Assembly (NCBI GenBank): GCA_963765075.1
Contig: CAVXVA010000007.1
Span: forward strand, 310,001 to 374,000
Length of the DNA: 64,000 nucleotides
Direction: 5' to 3'
Source of the DNA: JAENVU01 sp963765075
GTDB taxonomy: Bacteria; Actinomycetota; Acidimicrobiia; IMCC26256; JAENVU01
The position numbers were made by a program, and so were the translations under genes. Each line of letters starts with the position of its first letter. Within the stretch, counting starts at the first letter, position 1. Positions 53,197-61,260 of this stretch are shown piece by piece. The notes below the pieces were generated by a model. It was not told the origin of the DNA and made no database searches. It was given only the letters and a program-made list of their open reading frames with translations.

Positions 53197-54685
53197 GGTG
53201 GCGGGCGAGGTAATCGGCGCGGAGCTGGGGTTTGCGGGTCTTGCCGTTGGGATCACGCGGGAGTTCGTCGACGAACTCGACGATCCGGGGTCGCTTGTAG
53301 TCGGCCATTCGGTCCCGGACCCAGGTCACGATGTCGGCATCGTCGAGGTCCGCATCGTCACGGGGTTGGACCAGCGCGTAGAGCACCTCGCCCCACTCTT
53401 CGTCGGGAAGACCGAGCACCGCGCAATCGACGACGCCGGGGTGGGTGAGGAGACACTCTTCGATCTCGCGCGGGTAGATGTTCACGCCCCCACAGATGAC
53501 CATGTCGGATTTCCGGTCGGCGAGAAAGAGATACCCGTCGGCGTCGAGCGAGCCCGCGTCACCCACCGTGAAGAACGACTCTCGGTGTTGCGCCGCGGTC
53601 TTCTCGGGATCGTTGTGGTACTCGAAGCTCGACTCGGCGGGCTTCACCCAGATCGTGCCGACCTCCCCGACCGGAACCTCGTGGCCGTCGTCGTCGAGGA
53701 TCACGAACTCGTTGCCGGGGTACGGCCGCCCGACGCTCCCGGGACGTTCGAGCCACTCCTCGGGAGAGATGACGGTCCCGCCGCCCTCGGACGCGCCGTA
53801 GTACTCCCAGACCTTGTCGGCACCGACGAAGGCCATGAACTCCCGCTTGAGTGGGATCGGGCACGGCGCCGCCGCATGGACCACGATCTTGAGCGACGAC
53901 AGATCGAAGCCCGACCGCACCGGTTCGGCGAGTGCGAGGATTCGCTGGAAGTTGGCGGGGACCATGTGCGTGGTCGTCACGCGGTGCCGTTCGATCAGCT
54001 CCAACGCGTGCTGGGCGTCCCACCGTTCCATGATCACGACCGACGCTCCGAACGCGAGGTGCATCTGGGCCCAGTAACTCGGCCCGGAGTGGTAGGCGGG
54101 TCCGACCATGAGGTGGACGTCGGTCTCGTTCAGGCCCCAGCGCATCCCACCGGCGGCCGCACCGACCGCGCGCCGCCGGATGTCGTCCGGACCCATGGCT
54201 ACCCCTTTCGGGCGACCGGTCGTTCCCGAGGTGTAGGCCATCGTGGTCGGCCAGGCATCGCCGATCACCTCCGGCGGATCGATCTCGGGTCGGTCGGCGG
54301 GCCAGCCGTCCTCGACGACGATCTGTGGCACCGTCGGAACGTTGACCAACACCTCGCGGAGCGCTTCGACCACGACGACCGCCGTTGCACCGGAGTCGGC
54401 CACGATCCACCCGGCTTCATCGGCCTTGAAGTGAATGTTGACCGGGACCACGATCGCGCCGAGGCGCCCGACTGCGTGGGTGGCGACGAAGAAGTCCATC
54501 GAATTGGGAACGACCACCGCGACGCGGTCGCCTCGCCGAACGCCGCGCTGGTGCAGCGCGTGGGCGAGATCGCGCGCGGCGTTGTTGAGTTCTCCGAACG
54601 TCATCGATCGCGCGTCGAGCCGCAAGGCGATCGCGTCGGGACGCGTGCGCGCCTGCGCAAGGACTCCAGCGTCGGTCGTGGTCAT
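53180..54685 (-). CDS. Acyl-CoA synthetase (AMP-forming)
   Basis: 501 residues of the ANL superfamily. P-loop-like 'MAYTSGTTGRPKGVAM' (near residue 148), 'YYGASEGGG' (A5), 'FFTVGDAGSLDADGYLFLADRKSDMVICGGVNIYPREIEECL' (A7-A8 hinge), and C-terminal catalytic Lys in 'PNGKTRKPQLR'. It activates a carboxylic acid to the acyl-CoA. The last codons lie inside the long palindrome. CAGACT is 6 nt before ATG 54685. A larger open frame extending to 55531 is not used. It is divergent from an acyl-CoA dehydrogenase, a likely functional partner. Confidence 0.93.
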   Translation of the reverse strand: MTTTDAGVLAQARTRPDAIALRLDARSMTFGELNNAARDLAHALHQRGVRRGDRVAVVVPNSMDFFVATHAVGRLGAIVVPVNIHFKADEAGWIVADSGATAVVVVEALREVLVNVPTVPQIVVEDGWPADRPEIDPPEVIGDAWPTTMAYTSGTTGRPKGVAMGPDDIRRRAVGAAAGGMRWGLNETDVHLMVGPAYHSGPSYWAQMHLAFGASVVIMERWDAQHALELIERHRVTTTHMVPANFQRILALAEPVRSGFDLSSLKIVVHAAAPCPIPLKREFMAFVGADKVWEYYGASEGGGTVISPEEWLERPGSVGRPYPGNEFVILDDDGHEVPVGEVGTIWVKPAESSFEYHNDPEKTAAQHRESFFTVGDAGSLDADGYLFLADRKSDMVICGGVNIYPREIEECLLTHPGVVDCAVLGLPDEEWGEVLYALVQPRDDADLDDADIVTWVRDRMADYKRPRIVEFVDELPRDPNGKTRKPQLRADYLARHPNVRQ

Positions 54686-54697
54686 GTCGGCAGTCTG
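54686..54697 (-). promoter_or_regulatory. -10 element of the acyl-CoA synthetase gene
   Basis: CAGACT (54697-54692), 6 nt before ATG 54685; leaderless layout. Confidence 0.45.
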
Positions 54698-54729
54698 CTG
54701 CCTCCGGGACATCCGCCGCTCGACCGCCC

Positions 54730-54735
54730 TAACCT
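54730..54735 (+). promoter_or_regulatory. -10 element of the acyl-CoA dehydrogenase at 54764
   Basis: TAACCT, about 28 nt upstream of ATG 54764, leaving room for a short leader with GAGG close to the start. Confidence 0.4.
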
Positions 54736-54763
54736 GCCACTGGGCGTCGAGCGAGCGAGGACC

Positions 54764-55909
54764 ATGGACTTCACCTATCCGCCAGAGGCCGAAGCGTTCC
54801 GGCGCGAGTTCCGGGAATGGCTCGACCACCATCTCACCGACGAGTTCCGGGGCCCATCGTCGGGGCCGCTCCCGTTGGACGCCACCAATCTCGCCACGTT
54901 GCGGAGGTGGAACGCGCTCCTCGCGGATGCCCGGTTTGCCGCGATTTCCTGGCCGGAAGAGCTCGGAGGACGCGGCGCCGGCATCATGGAGCAGGTCGTC
55001 TTCGCCGAGGAGATGGCCCTCGCCGGCGCGCCGAGCTCGCTCAATCCCATCGGCTTGGCCAACATCGCGCCGGCGATCATCGAGTTCGGAACCGATGAGC
55101 AACGCCGCGCCCATCTTCCGCGCATGCTGCGCGGCGACGACATCTGGTGCCAAGGGTTCTCCGAGCCCGACGCCGGTTCGGATCTCGCTTCGCTCCAGTG
55201 CCGGGCCACGCTCGACGGCGAACATTTCGTGGTCAACGGACAGAAGACGTGGAATACCTTCGGGCATCTCGCCGACTGGTGCGAACTGCTCGTCCGGACC
55301 GACCCGAGCGCTCCGAAGCATCGAGGCATCTCGTGTCTGTTGGTCGACCTGTCGCTCCCTGGCGTCGAGATACGACCCTTGGTCACGATCACCGGCGATC
55401 ACGAGTTCAACGACATCTTCTTCACCGACGTGCGGGTCCCGGCCGACGCGCTCCTGGGTCCACTCCACGACGGGTGGCGGGTGGCCATGACCACGCTCGC
55501 CCACGAGCGAGGTGGCGTGGCGAGCTTGCATCTCGGCCTACACGCCAAGATCCAGCGACTCATCGGCGACGCGGCCGAGGTCGGCGCGCTCGACGATCCG
55601 GTCAAGCGTCAGGACCTGGCCGGGCTGTACCTCGAAGGTGAGTTGCTGAAATTGATCTCGGATCGGGCCATCTCGGGTGCACTCCACGGCCGGCCTCTCG
55701 GCCCGGAGGGTTCGATCGCGAAGTTGGTCTGGAGCGAGACCGAACAACACCTCGGTGAAGTCGCGGGCAGAGTGCTCGGCGCCGACGCGAACCGCGGTCG
55801 TTGGGGACGTGATCGCGTCTACCTACGTTCCACGACCATCGCCGGCGGCACGACGCAGGTGAACAAGAACATCCTGGCTCAGCGCATGCTGGGCCTGCCT
55901 CGCCGATGA
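54764..55909 (+). CDS. Acyl-CoA dehydrogenase
   Basis: 381 residues. 'WCQGFSEPDAGSDLASLQCRA' and 'VNGQKTWNTFGHLADWCELLV' are the FAD-contact strands; 'FNDIFFTDVRVPADALLG' follows. The C-terminus 'GGTTQVNKNILAQRMLGLP' ends the helical domain. It belongs to the same broad subfamily as the protein at 33963 but is only moderately similar. Divergent placement with the acyl-CoA synthetase suggests activation then dehydrogenation of one acid. Confidence 0.92.
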   Translation: MDFTYPPEAEAFRREFREWLDHHLTDEFRGPSSGPLPLDATNLATLRRWNALLADARFAAISWPEELGGRGAGIMEQVVFAEEMALAGAPSSLNPIGLANIAPAIIEFGTDEQRRAHLPRMLRGDDIWCQGFSEPDAGSDLASLQCRATLDGEHFVVNGQKTWNTFGHLADWCELLVRTDPSAPKHRGISCLLVDLSLPGVEIRPLVTITGDHEFNDIFFTDVRVPADALLGPLHDGWRVAMTTLAHERGGVASLHLGLHAKIQRLIGDAAEVGALDDPVKRQDLAGLYLEGELLKLISDRAISGALHGRPLGPEGSIAKLVWSETEQHLGEVAGRVLGADANRGRWGRDRVYLRSTTIAGGTTQVNKNILAQRMLGLPRR

Positions 55910-55972
55910 CCTCCAACCCCCGATTTCGGCGATGTCAGCCCACCGGACCGACGTTGAGCGGCGCAAACGCGC

Positions 55973-55978
55973 AATGAT
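55973..55978 (+). promoter_or_regulatory. -10 element of the small gene at 55985
   Basis: AATGAT, 6 nt before GTG 55985; leaderless layout, without the first T of the consensus. Confidence 0.4.
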
Positions 55979-55984
55979 GGGACT

Positions 55985-56287
55985 GTGATGCACTCGCAAC
56001 CGAACCCGCTCGACGCGTGGGACCACTGGGTCGAACAACTCGAATCCGGTCCGCTGGACCGCGATTCCTACGAGATGCTGCTCCAGGCTCGGGCCGATCT
56101 CAACGACGCGTTGGAGATCTCGGGGAAGGAACAGGACTGGAAATCGGCCGACCGAATCGATCACCGATTCCACGTCTTGACCCAGCGGGTCGCCGAGAGC
56201 CCCTACGAATCACCCGATCGTGAGGGTTGGTGGTGGAACCGGTTGCCGTCGGCCAAGAAGTACCGCGCGTACCTCGACGCCACCTGA
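55985..56287 (+). CDS. Small hypothetical protein
   Basis: 100 residues, helical and charged ('YEMLLQARADLNDALEISGKEQDWKSADRIDHRFHVLTQRV'), with a tryptophan-rich end ('EGWWWNRLPSAKKYRAYLD'). No membrane segment. The layout resembles small actinobacterial proteins of unknown role. GTG 55985 is followed by ATG at the next codon, either of which may be used. It converges on the P450 gene. Confidence 0.65.
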   Translation: MMHSQPNPLDAWDHWVEQLESGPLDRDSYEMLLQARADLNDALEISGKEQDWKSADRIDHRFHVLTQRVAESPYESPDREGWWWNRLPSAKKYRAYLDAT

Positions 56288-56300
56288 CCGTCGCGCCAAC

Positions 56301-56321
56301 GTCCACGCCTCAGGCGTGGAC
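56301..56321. terminator. Hairpin with the P450 stop codon in its loop
   Basis: GTCCACGCC (56301-56309), loop TCA and GGCGTGGAC (56313-56321) form a 9-bp perfect stem. The loop is the reverse complement of the P450 TGA stop, and the element lies 13 bp after the stop of the plus-strand gene. It lacks a T-run. Best read as a bidirectional terminator or 3'-end protector. Confidence 0.5.
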
Positions 56322-57491
56322 CACCACCCGGCTGAAGCCTGCCACGTTCGACATGTGGACCCGACGGTTCCGGGTCTCGTCGACGTCGTAGCTCGGCCAT
56401 CGGTTCGCGATCTCGTCGAACGCGACTCGGCTCTCGAGCCGGGCCAGTGCCGCGCCGAGGCAGGTATGGATCCCATGCCCGAACCCGACGTTGAGCTTCA
56501 GCGGGCGATCGATCGAGAACACGTCGGGGTCCGGGTAGGCGCGTTCGTCTCGATTCGCCGCGCCGGTGATCAGTAGGACCGGCTCCCCCGCCGGAATCTC
56601 CGTGCCGTGCCACTCGGTCGCGGCGGTCGAGAACCGACCCTGATACTGCGACGGTGCCCAATAGCGCAGGATCTCCTCCACGGCCGGGACGAGGAGTTCA
56701 CGATCACCGACCAACTTGGCCCACTCCGCGGGATTGCGGTGGAACAACACGACACCGTTGCCGACCAGCTTGGTCACGGTCTCGGACCCCGCGGCGGCGA
56801 GTAAGCCGGCGAACCCGGCAACCTCGTCGTCGGTCAACCCCGCCGCAATCAGCCCGGAGAACATGTCGTCGGTGGGCCGCACTCTCCGTTCCCGAGCGAG
56901 GTCATGGAGATACTGCACTTGGTACAGCATCGCCTCCATCCCCTCCTGGGTGACGCGGGGGTTGCCCGGTTCGCGGTGCAACAGCGCGTCGGTCCAGTGC
57001 CGGATCTGTTGGCGGTCGCCGTCGGGGATCCCAAGGATCTCGCAGATGACCTCGACGGGAAAGGGACCGGCCACACCGCTCACGATGTCGGCGCCCTCGG
57101 GTGCGGTCGGGTCGATGGTGTCGAGATACCGGGTGACCAACCCCCGGACCATCGGTTCGAGATCCGCGACGGCCTTCGGTGTGAACACCCGACTCACGAG
57201 ACCGCGCAGGCGATCGTGGTCCGGTGGATCCATGAAGATGATCGAACCGCCGCGCCATCTCACGCGCGCGTTCGGGTCGGTGAGCATGTCGATGGTGATG
57301 CCGTGAGAACTGGTGAACGTCTGCCAGTCCCGGTGCGCGGTCACGACGTCGTCGTAGCGGGACAACGCGTAGAAGCCATAGTGGTCGTTCCGGTAGACCG
57401 GCGATTCGTCGCGCATCCATTGATACAGCGCATAGGGATCGTCGAAGAAGGTGTCCGAATAGGGATCGAACTCCATCGCAGCCTCCGTCAT
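56310..57491 (-). CDS. Cytochrome P450
   Basis: 393 residues, soluble bacterial class I type. I-helix 'GFAGLLAAAGSETVTKLVGNG', ExxR in 'AVEEILRYW', and heme-Cys loop 'LNVGFGHGIHTCLGAALARLESR' near residue 335. The I-helix lacks the common AGxxT spelling and has AGSET. ATG 57491 overlaps the thiolase-like stop (ATGA). As the third gene of an operon with an enoyl-CoA hydratase and a thiolase-like gene, it probably acts on a lipid or steroid ring or side chain. Ferredoxin genes are not adjacent. Confidence 0.93.
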   Translation of the reverse strand: MTEAAMEFDPYSDTFFDDPYALYQWMRDESPVYRNDHYGFYALSRYDDVVTAHRDWQTFTSSHGITIDMLTDPNARVRWRGGSIIFMDPPDHDRLRGLVSRVFTPKAVADLEPMVRGLVTRYLDTIDPTAPEGADIVSGVAGPFPVEVICEILGIPDGDRQQIRHWTDALLHREPGNPRVTQEGMEAMLYQVQYLHDLARERRVRPTDDMFSGLIAAGLTDDEVAGFAGLLAAAGSETVTKLVGNGVVLFHRNPAEWAKLVGDRELLVPAVEEILRYWAPSQYQGRFSTAATEWHGTEIPAGEPVLLITGAANRDERAYPDPDVFSIDRPLKLNVGFGHGIHTCLGAALARLESRVAFDEIANRWPSYDVDETRNRRVHMSNVAGFSRVVVHA

Positions 57492-58987
57492 GCCCGCACG
57501 ATATTCACATCCGGGCGCTGCGGGTGGGGCGCCAGGGTGACGGTCCGACCGACCCACTCTGTCGACTCGGCATCGGCCAAGAGATCTGGATCCTCGATCC
57601 GCCCGTAGCACCGAGCCGAACCGGACGTACCGGGAACCTCGGCGACGACGAGCCCCCACTGGGCCCCGACCCGGTCGTGCACCACGGACACACTCGCGAC
57701 CGTCGCGGTTCCCTCGTGCCGATCGATCAGCGGGACGACCGGCGCCGGGGCGGCGGCCGCGGGGATGCTGAGCGCTCCCGGTTCGGTGGAATACACCCCG
57801 GCGACGTGCTTGGTCATGTGCATGCCCACACCGGTGACCAGACCGAACGAGCCTTCCTCCTCTCGGAGCACCCGGACCATCTGCGCGATCGCATGGGTGA
57901 GGTAGTCGCTCCCGGCGCCACCGTGGTACGGGAGTCCACCGGTGACCGTGAGCGAGCGCGGATCATCGGCCGTCAGCCCGAGCGCATCGCACATGAAGTG
58001 CACGGATGAACCGAAGCACGAGTAGAGATCGAGGTGACCGACGTCGTCGATGCCGACGCCCGCATGATCGAGGGCCGCGCTCGCGACGGTCGCCATCGCC
58101 GGCGAGCGCCAGAGTTCGGGGTGCTCTCCGACGTAGGTGGCGTCGGTCGCGTAGTGCCAACCGCGCAGGTAGACGCGACGATCACGGGCGATGCCCAACG
58201 CGTCGGCTTGGCCCTCGGTCGTCATGAAGATCGCGGCGGCCATGTCGACGTCCATGACCGACACCATGAACTTGGTGTAGGGCGAACCCACCATCCGGTT
58301 GGCGGCAGTCGGGGTGGCGATCTCGGCGGCGCTGCGCTCGATGGCGAACCACGCCTCGGGATTCCTGGCGGCCACGGCGCTGAATCGATGCCAGAGTTCA
58401 CCCAACTCGGCCCGGTACTGCTCCGGCGCGATGCCCAGGTGCGCCCGACGCGCGACGTCGAAGAGCGCGAAGGTCAACCAGGCTTGGAACACCTCGTGCG
58501 CGACCTCCGCCGGATGGAAGGGTGCCTCCCACGGGAAGGCGGGCTTCGATTCCGGCCGGTGCGAATAGGGGTATCGCTCCCCGGCCTTCTTGTACCTCCG
58601 CTGGGTGTCGAGCGCCTCCGCCCCCACGACGAGGGCGACATCGAGTTCGCCCCGCCAGAGCCGGGCCGCGGTCTCCTGCACCAGCACCTGTGGCGTGGTG
58701 CCCCCGATCCCCGAGTACACCGCCCGCCGAGGAGTGGATCCGAGCCGCTGGGTCAGCCGAGCCGTCGGGTCGTCGTACTGCCAGGTCTGGCAATACACGA
58801 CGTCGAGGCTGTCGAGCCGGGGAATCAGGCTCACGCCGGCATCGGCCTCGGCGCGGCGCGTCACGGTCTCCCACATGGTCAGCGGTTCGGGCGCACCGGC
58901 GACACCCGTCTCGCCCGGGTGCCACGTGTGCGAGCCGACCCCGACGATGCACGGGGTCCGAGGATCGACGGTCACCGGCCTTGCCAT
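57488..58987 (-). CDS. Thiolase-like acetyl-CoA acetyltransferase family protein
   Basis: 499 residues. Thiolase fold segments: 'VVGAEALDTQRRYKKAG', 'DVDMAAAIFMTTEGQADALGI', 'DHAGVGIDDVGHLDLYSCFGSSVHFMCDALGL' and 'VTGGLPYHGGAGSDYLTHAIAQMV'. The C-terminal 90 residues look like an OB-type extension, as in the steroid-catabolic FadA5/Ltp-related proteins. The nucleophile Cys of degradative thiolases is not clear, so it may be a lyase-like or chain-shortening member. It overlaps the hydratase stop by 16 nt and is coupled to the P450. Confidence 0.85.
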   Translation of the reverse strand: MARPVTVDPRTPCIVGVGSHTWHPGETGVAGAPEPLTMWETVTRRAEADAGVSLIPRLDSLDVVYCQTWQYDDPTARLTQRLGSTPRRAVYSGIGGTTPQVLVQETAARLWRGELDVALVVGAEALDTQRRYKKAGERYPYSHRPESKPAFPWEAPFHPAEVAHEVFQAWLTFALFDVARRAHLGIAPEQYRAELGELWHRFSAVAARNPEAWFAIERSAAEIATPTAANRMVGSPYTKFMVSVMDVDMAAAIFMTTEGQADALGIARDRRVYLRGWHYATDATYVGEHPELWRSPAMATVASAALDHAGVGIDDVGHLDLYSCFGSSVHFMCDALGLTADDPRSLTVTGGLPYHGGAGSDYLTHAIAQMVRVLREEEGSFGLVTGVGMHMTKHVAGVYSTEPGALSIPAAAAPAPVVPLIDRHEGTATVASVSVVHDRVGAQWGLVVAEVPGTSGSARCYGRIEDPDLLADAESTEWVGRTVTLAPHPQRPDVNIVRA

Positions 58988-59781
58988 CGGGGTGGGCGCT
59001 TCTCGGCGAACGCCTTCGGACCTTCCTTGGCATCTTCGGTGGCGAAGATGGCCGAGGAGATGGCCGCTTCGTTGCGGTAGGCGTCACGCAGGTCCATGCC
59101 CAGGCCTTCCCAGACGCTCTGCTTCGTGGCTCGCACCGCGAGCGGCGCGTTGGCGGTGATGCGTCGGGCGTAGCCGTACGCGGCATCGAGGAGTTCGTCG
59201 CGCGGCACTACGGCATTCAGCAGTCCCATCTGCATCGCGCGCGACGCCGGAATGAGATCGGCACAGAGCAAGAACTCCATGGCGTGCGGGAAGGGAATCT
59301 GGCGGGGGAGTCGGACCGTGGTCCCGCCGCCTGCGAACAGGCCCCGCTTGGGCTCCATGACCGCGAAGCGCGCTTCCGGGCAAGCAAGCCTGATGTCGGC
59401 GCCGCCGAGCATCTCCATTCCGCCGGCCGTACAGAAACCGTTCACCGCCGCAATGATCGGCTTCCAGATCTTCGCGCCGCGCAACACCGCGCGGGTGCCG
59501 TCGTCGAGTCGGTAGCCATCGACTTCGGTCAACCCTTCCGCGCGGATTCGTTCGCCGAGCGCGGTGATGGCCGGAACATAGGTCTTGAGATCGGCTCCGG
59601 AGAAGAACGATCCCTCGACGCCGGTGACGATCGCGACCCAGGCATCGGGGTCGGCGTCGAAGCGGTCCCATGCCTCGCGCAACCACTTGAAGTGGTCGAG
59701 ATCCGCCGCGTTCCGAGCCTCCGGACGATCAATGGTGATCAGAACGATGTGATCGTCGTCGAGCGCGTAATGAATGGCCAC
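58972..59781 (-). CDS. Enoyl-CoA hydratase/isomerase family protein
   Basis: 269 residues, crotonase fold. 'SFFSGADLKTYVPA' (near residue 58) is the oxyanion-hole strand, and 'AAVNGFCTAGGMEMLGGADIRLA' (near residue 110) the second oxyanion Gly. Active-site acids are not all in the standard positions: one appears at 'MEPKRGLFAGGGTTVRLPRQIP'. ATG 59781 starts the three-gene operon with the thiolase-like and P450 genes. Confidence 0.88.
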   Translation of the reverse strand: MAIHYALDDDHIVLITIDRPEARNAADLDHFKWLREAWDRFDADPDAWVAIVTGVEGSFFSGADLKTYVPAITALGERIRAEGLTEVDGYRLDDGTRAVLRGAKIWKPIIAAVNGFCTAGGMEMLGGADIRLACPEARFAVMEPKRGLFAGGGTTVRLPRQIPFPHAMEFLLCADLIPASRAMQMGLLNAVVPRDELLDAAYGYARRITANAPLAVRATKQSVWEGLGMDLRDAYRNEAAISSAIFATEDAKEGPKAFAEKRPPRWQGR

Positions 59782-59938
59782 GAGGTCCCCCAGTTGTCGT
59801 GCGGGGAACCGTACTCAGCCCGGCGGAAGCACAGCTTCGGGCGCCGGCCCAACAACCAGTCCATGCCAACCCCGCATGCCCGTGTATTGCTCGTGCTCCA
59901 CCGCATCTGGTCCGACTCGGTGACGTCGATCGGATTAG

Positions 59939-59951
59939 TTGAGATTATCAA
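59939..59951. promoter_or_regulatory. Palindromic site upstream of the Rrf2 gene
   Basis: TTGAGATTATCAA (TTGA-N5-TCAA) in an AT-rich patch of an otherwise GC-rich region, 29 nt upstream of the Rrf2 -10 element. Possible operator for the adjacent Rrf2 protein; direct evidence is lacking. Confidence 0.35.
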
Positions 59952-59980
59952 GTTGGGCGACCAACCCGAGATGACTCCAC

Positions 59981-59986
59981 TATCCT
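59981..59986 (+). promoter_or_regulatory. -10 element of the Rrf2-cysQ unit
   Basis: TATCCT, 7 nt before GTG 59994; leaderless layout. Confidence 0.55.
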
Positions 59987-59993
59987 GCGGTCG

Positions 59994-60452
59994 GTGAAGA
60001 TCTCCGCCAAGGCCGATTACGCCGTTCGGCTCGGAGCGGAACTGGCCACCCACCTTCCGGGCACACCGGTCACCGGACCGGCGCTCGCCTCGGCCCAGGC
60101 CGCTCCCCTGGCCTTCTGCGAGAACATTCTCGGCCTGTTGCGGACGGCCGGCATCGTCGCCACCCGCCGAGGCGCCGAAGGCGGCTACTTCCTGGCACTC
60201 CCCGCGAAAGACGTGACCGTGGCCGACGTGATCCGAGCCGTCGACGGTCCGCTCGCCGCGGTCCACGGCGACGCCCCGGAATCCGTGAGCTACCTCGGCC
60301 CCGCAGCTCGGCTGGCCGATGTATGGATCGCGGTGCGTGCCAGCCTGCGCGAGGTGTTGGAGGGCGTGACCCTCGCCGATCTCGCCGCTGGCAAGTTGCC
60401 GGCGCGAGTCGAGAAGCTGGCCGCCCGGCCGGAAGCCCGGATCCGTCGATGA
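59994..60452 (+). CDS. Rrf2 family transcriptional regulator, CymR-like
   Basis: 152 residues. 'MKISAKADYAVRLGAELA' is the Rrf2 N-terminus, and 'AFCENILGLLRTAGIVATRRGAEGGYFLA' the winged-helix recognition and wing. Only one cysteine is present, so it cannot carry the three-Cys iron-sulfur cluster of IscR/NsrR. It is placed directly upstream of cysQ, cysD, cysN and cysC, which suggests control of sulfur assimilation in the way of CymR; that is an inference from position. GTG 59994 is leaderless. Confidence 0.85.
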   Translation: MKISAKADYAVRLGAELATHLPGTPVTGPALASAQAAPLAFCENILGLLRTAGIVATRRGAEGGYFLALPAKDVTVADVIRAVDGPLAAVHGDAPESVSYLGPAARLADVWIAVRASLREVLEGVTLADLAAGKLPARVEKLAARPEARIRR

Positions 60453-60462
60453 AAGCGAGCCC

Positions 60463-61191
60463 ATGAACGACCACGAGCTGGCCGCCACGATCGCCGAGGA
60501 AGCCGGTGCGTTGCTCCTCGCGCTCCGGCCGACAATCGCTGATCCCACCGAGCTCAAGGCCGCAGGCGACGCCCGGGCGAACGTCCTGCTCTTGGACCGC
60601 CTCGCCGCCGAACGGCCCGAGGACGCGGTCTTGTCCGAGGAATCCGCCGACGACCTGGACCGCCTCCACCATGAGCGGGTCTGGATCATCGATCCCCTCG
60701 ACGGCACGCGGGAATACGGCGAAGGCGATCGGGACGACTGGGCGGTTCACGTGGCGTTGAGCGTCGGTGGACGGGCGGCGATCGGCGCCGTGGCCCTTCC
60801 TGCGCAAGGACTCGTCTACGCGACCGAACCCGTCCCGGTGCTGCCCGCTCGGCCCGACGGTCCACCTCGCCTCGTCGTGTCCCGCACCCGACCACCGGCG
60901 GTCACCGAGGCCGTCCGGGTCGCCCTCGAGGGCGAGCTGGTCCCGATGGGTTCGGCGGGAGCGAAGGCCATGGCGATCATCCAGGGTCACGTCGATGTCT
61001 ACGCCCACGCCGGTGGGCAATATCAGTGGGACTCTGCCGCTCCCGTGGCGGTCGCCGCCGCCGCCGGTCTCCACGTTTCGCGCCTCGACGGTGCACCGCT
61101 GGTGTACAACGACGCCGAACGCTCGCTGCCGGACCTGCTGATCTGCCGGCCGGAGTACGCCGCCACGGTGATCGCGGCCGCCAATACATGA
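60463..61191 (+). CDS. cysQ: 3'(2'),5'-bisphosphate nucleotidase (CysQ-like)
   Basis: 242 residues of the inositol-monophosphatase/FBPase fold. 'AVLSEESADDLDRL' (near residue 55) and 'WIIDPLDGTREYG' (near residue 73) give the metal-binding Glu and the DPLDGT loop; 'GQYQWDSAAPVAVAAAAGLHVS' gives the C-terminal WDxAAP metal Asp. Matches actinobacterial CysQ, which removes 3'-phosphate from PAP and PAPS. It sits 10 nt after the Rrf2 gene and 69 nt before cysD. Confidence 0.88.
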   Translation: MNDHELAATIAEEAGALLLALRPTIADPTELKAAGDARANVLLLDRLAAERPEDAVLSEESADDLDRLHHERVWIIDPLDGTREYGEGDRDDWAVHVALSVGGRAAIGAVALPAQGLVYATEPVPVLPARPDGPPRLVVSRTRPPAVTEAVRVALEGELVPMGSAGAKAMAIIQGHVDVYAHAGGQYQWDSAAPVAVAAAAGLHVSRLDGAPLVYNDAERSLPDLLICRPEYAATVIAAANT

Positions 61192-61260
61192 CCCGACGAC
61201 TCGGAAATCAGCCCTCGGAGTGGCAGTACACTGCCCGCTCCATTCCTGTCGGAGGAACCG

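Noticed and set aside
53183..55909. A 908-codon open frame on the plus strand
   Set aside because: It runs antisense through the acyl-CoA synthetase and only its last part is the true acyl-CoA dehydrogenase (from 54764). GC-rich codons leave long antisense frames open.
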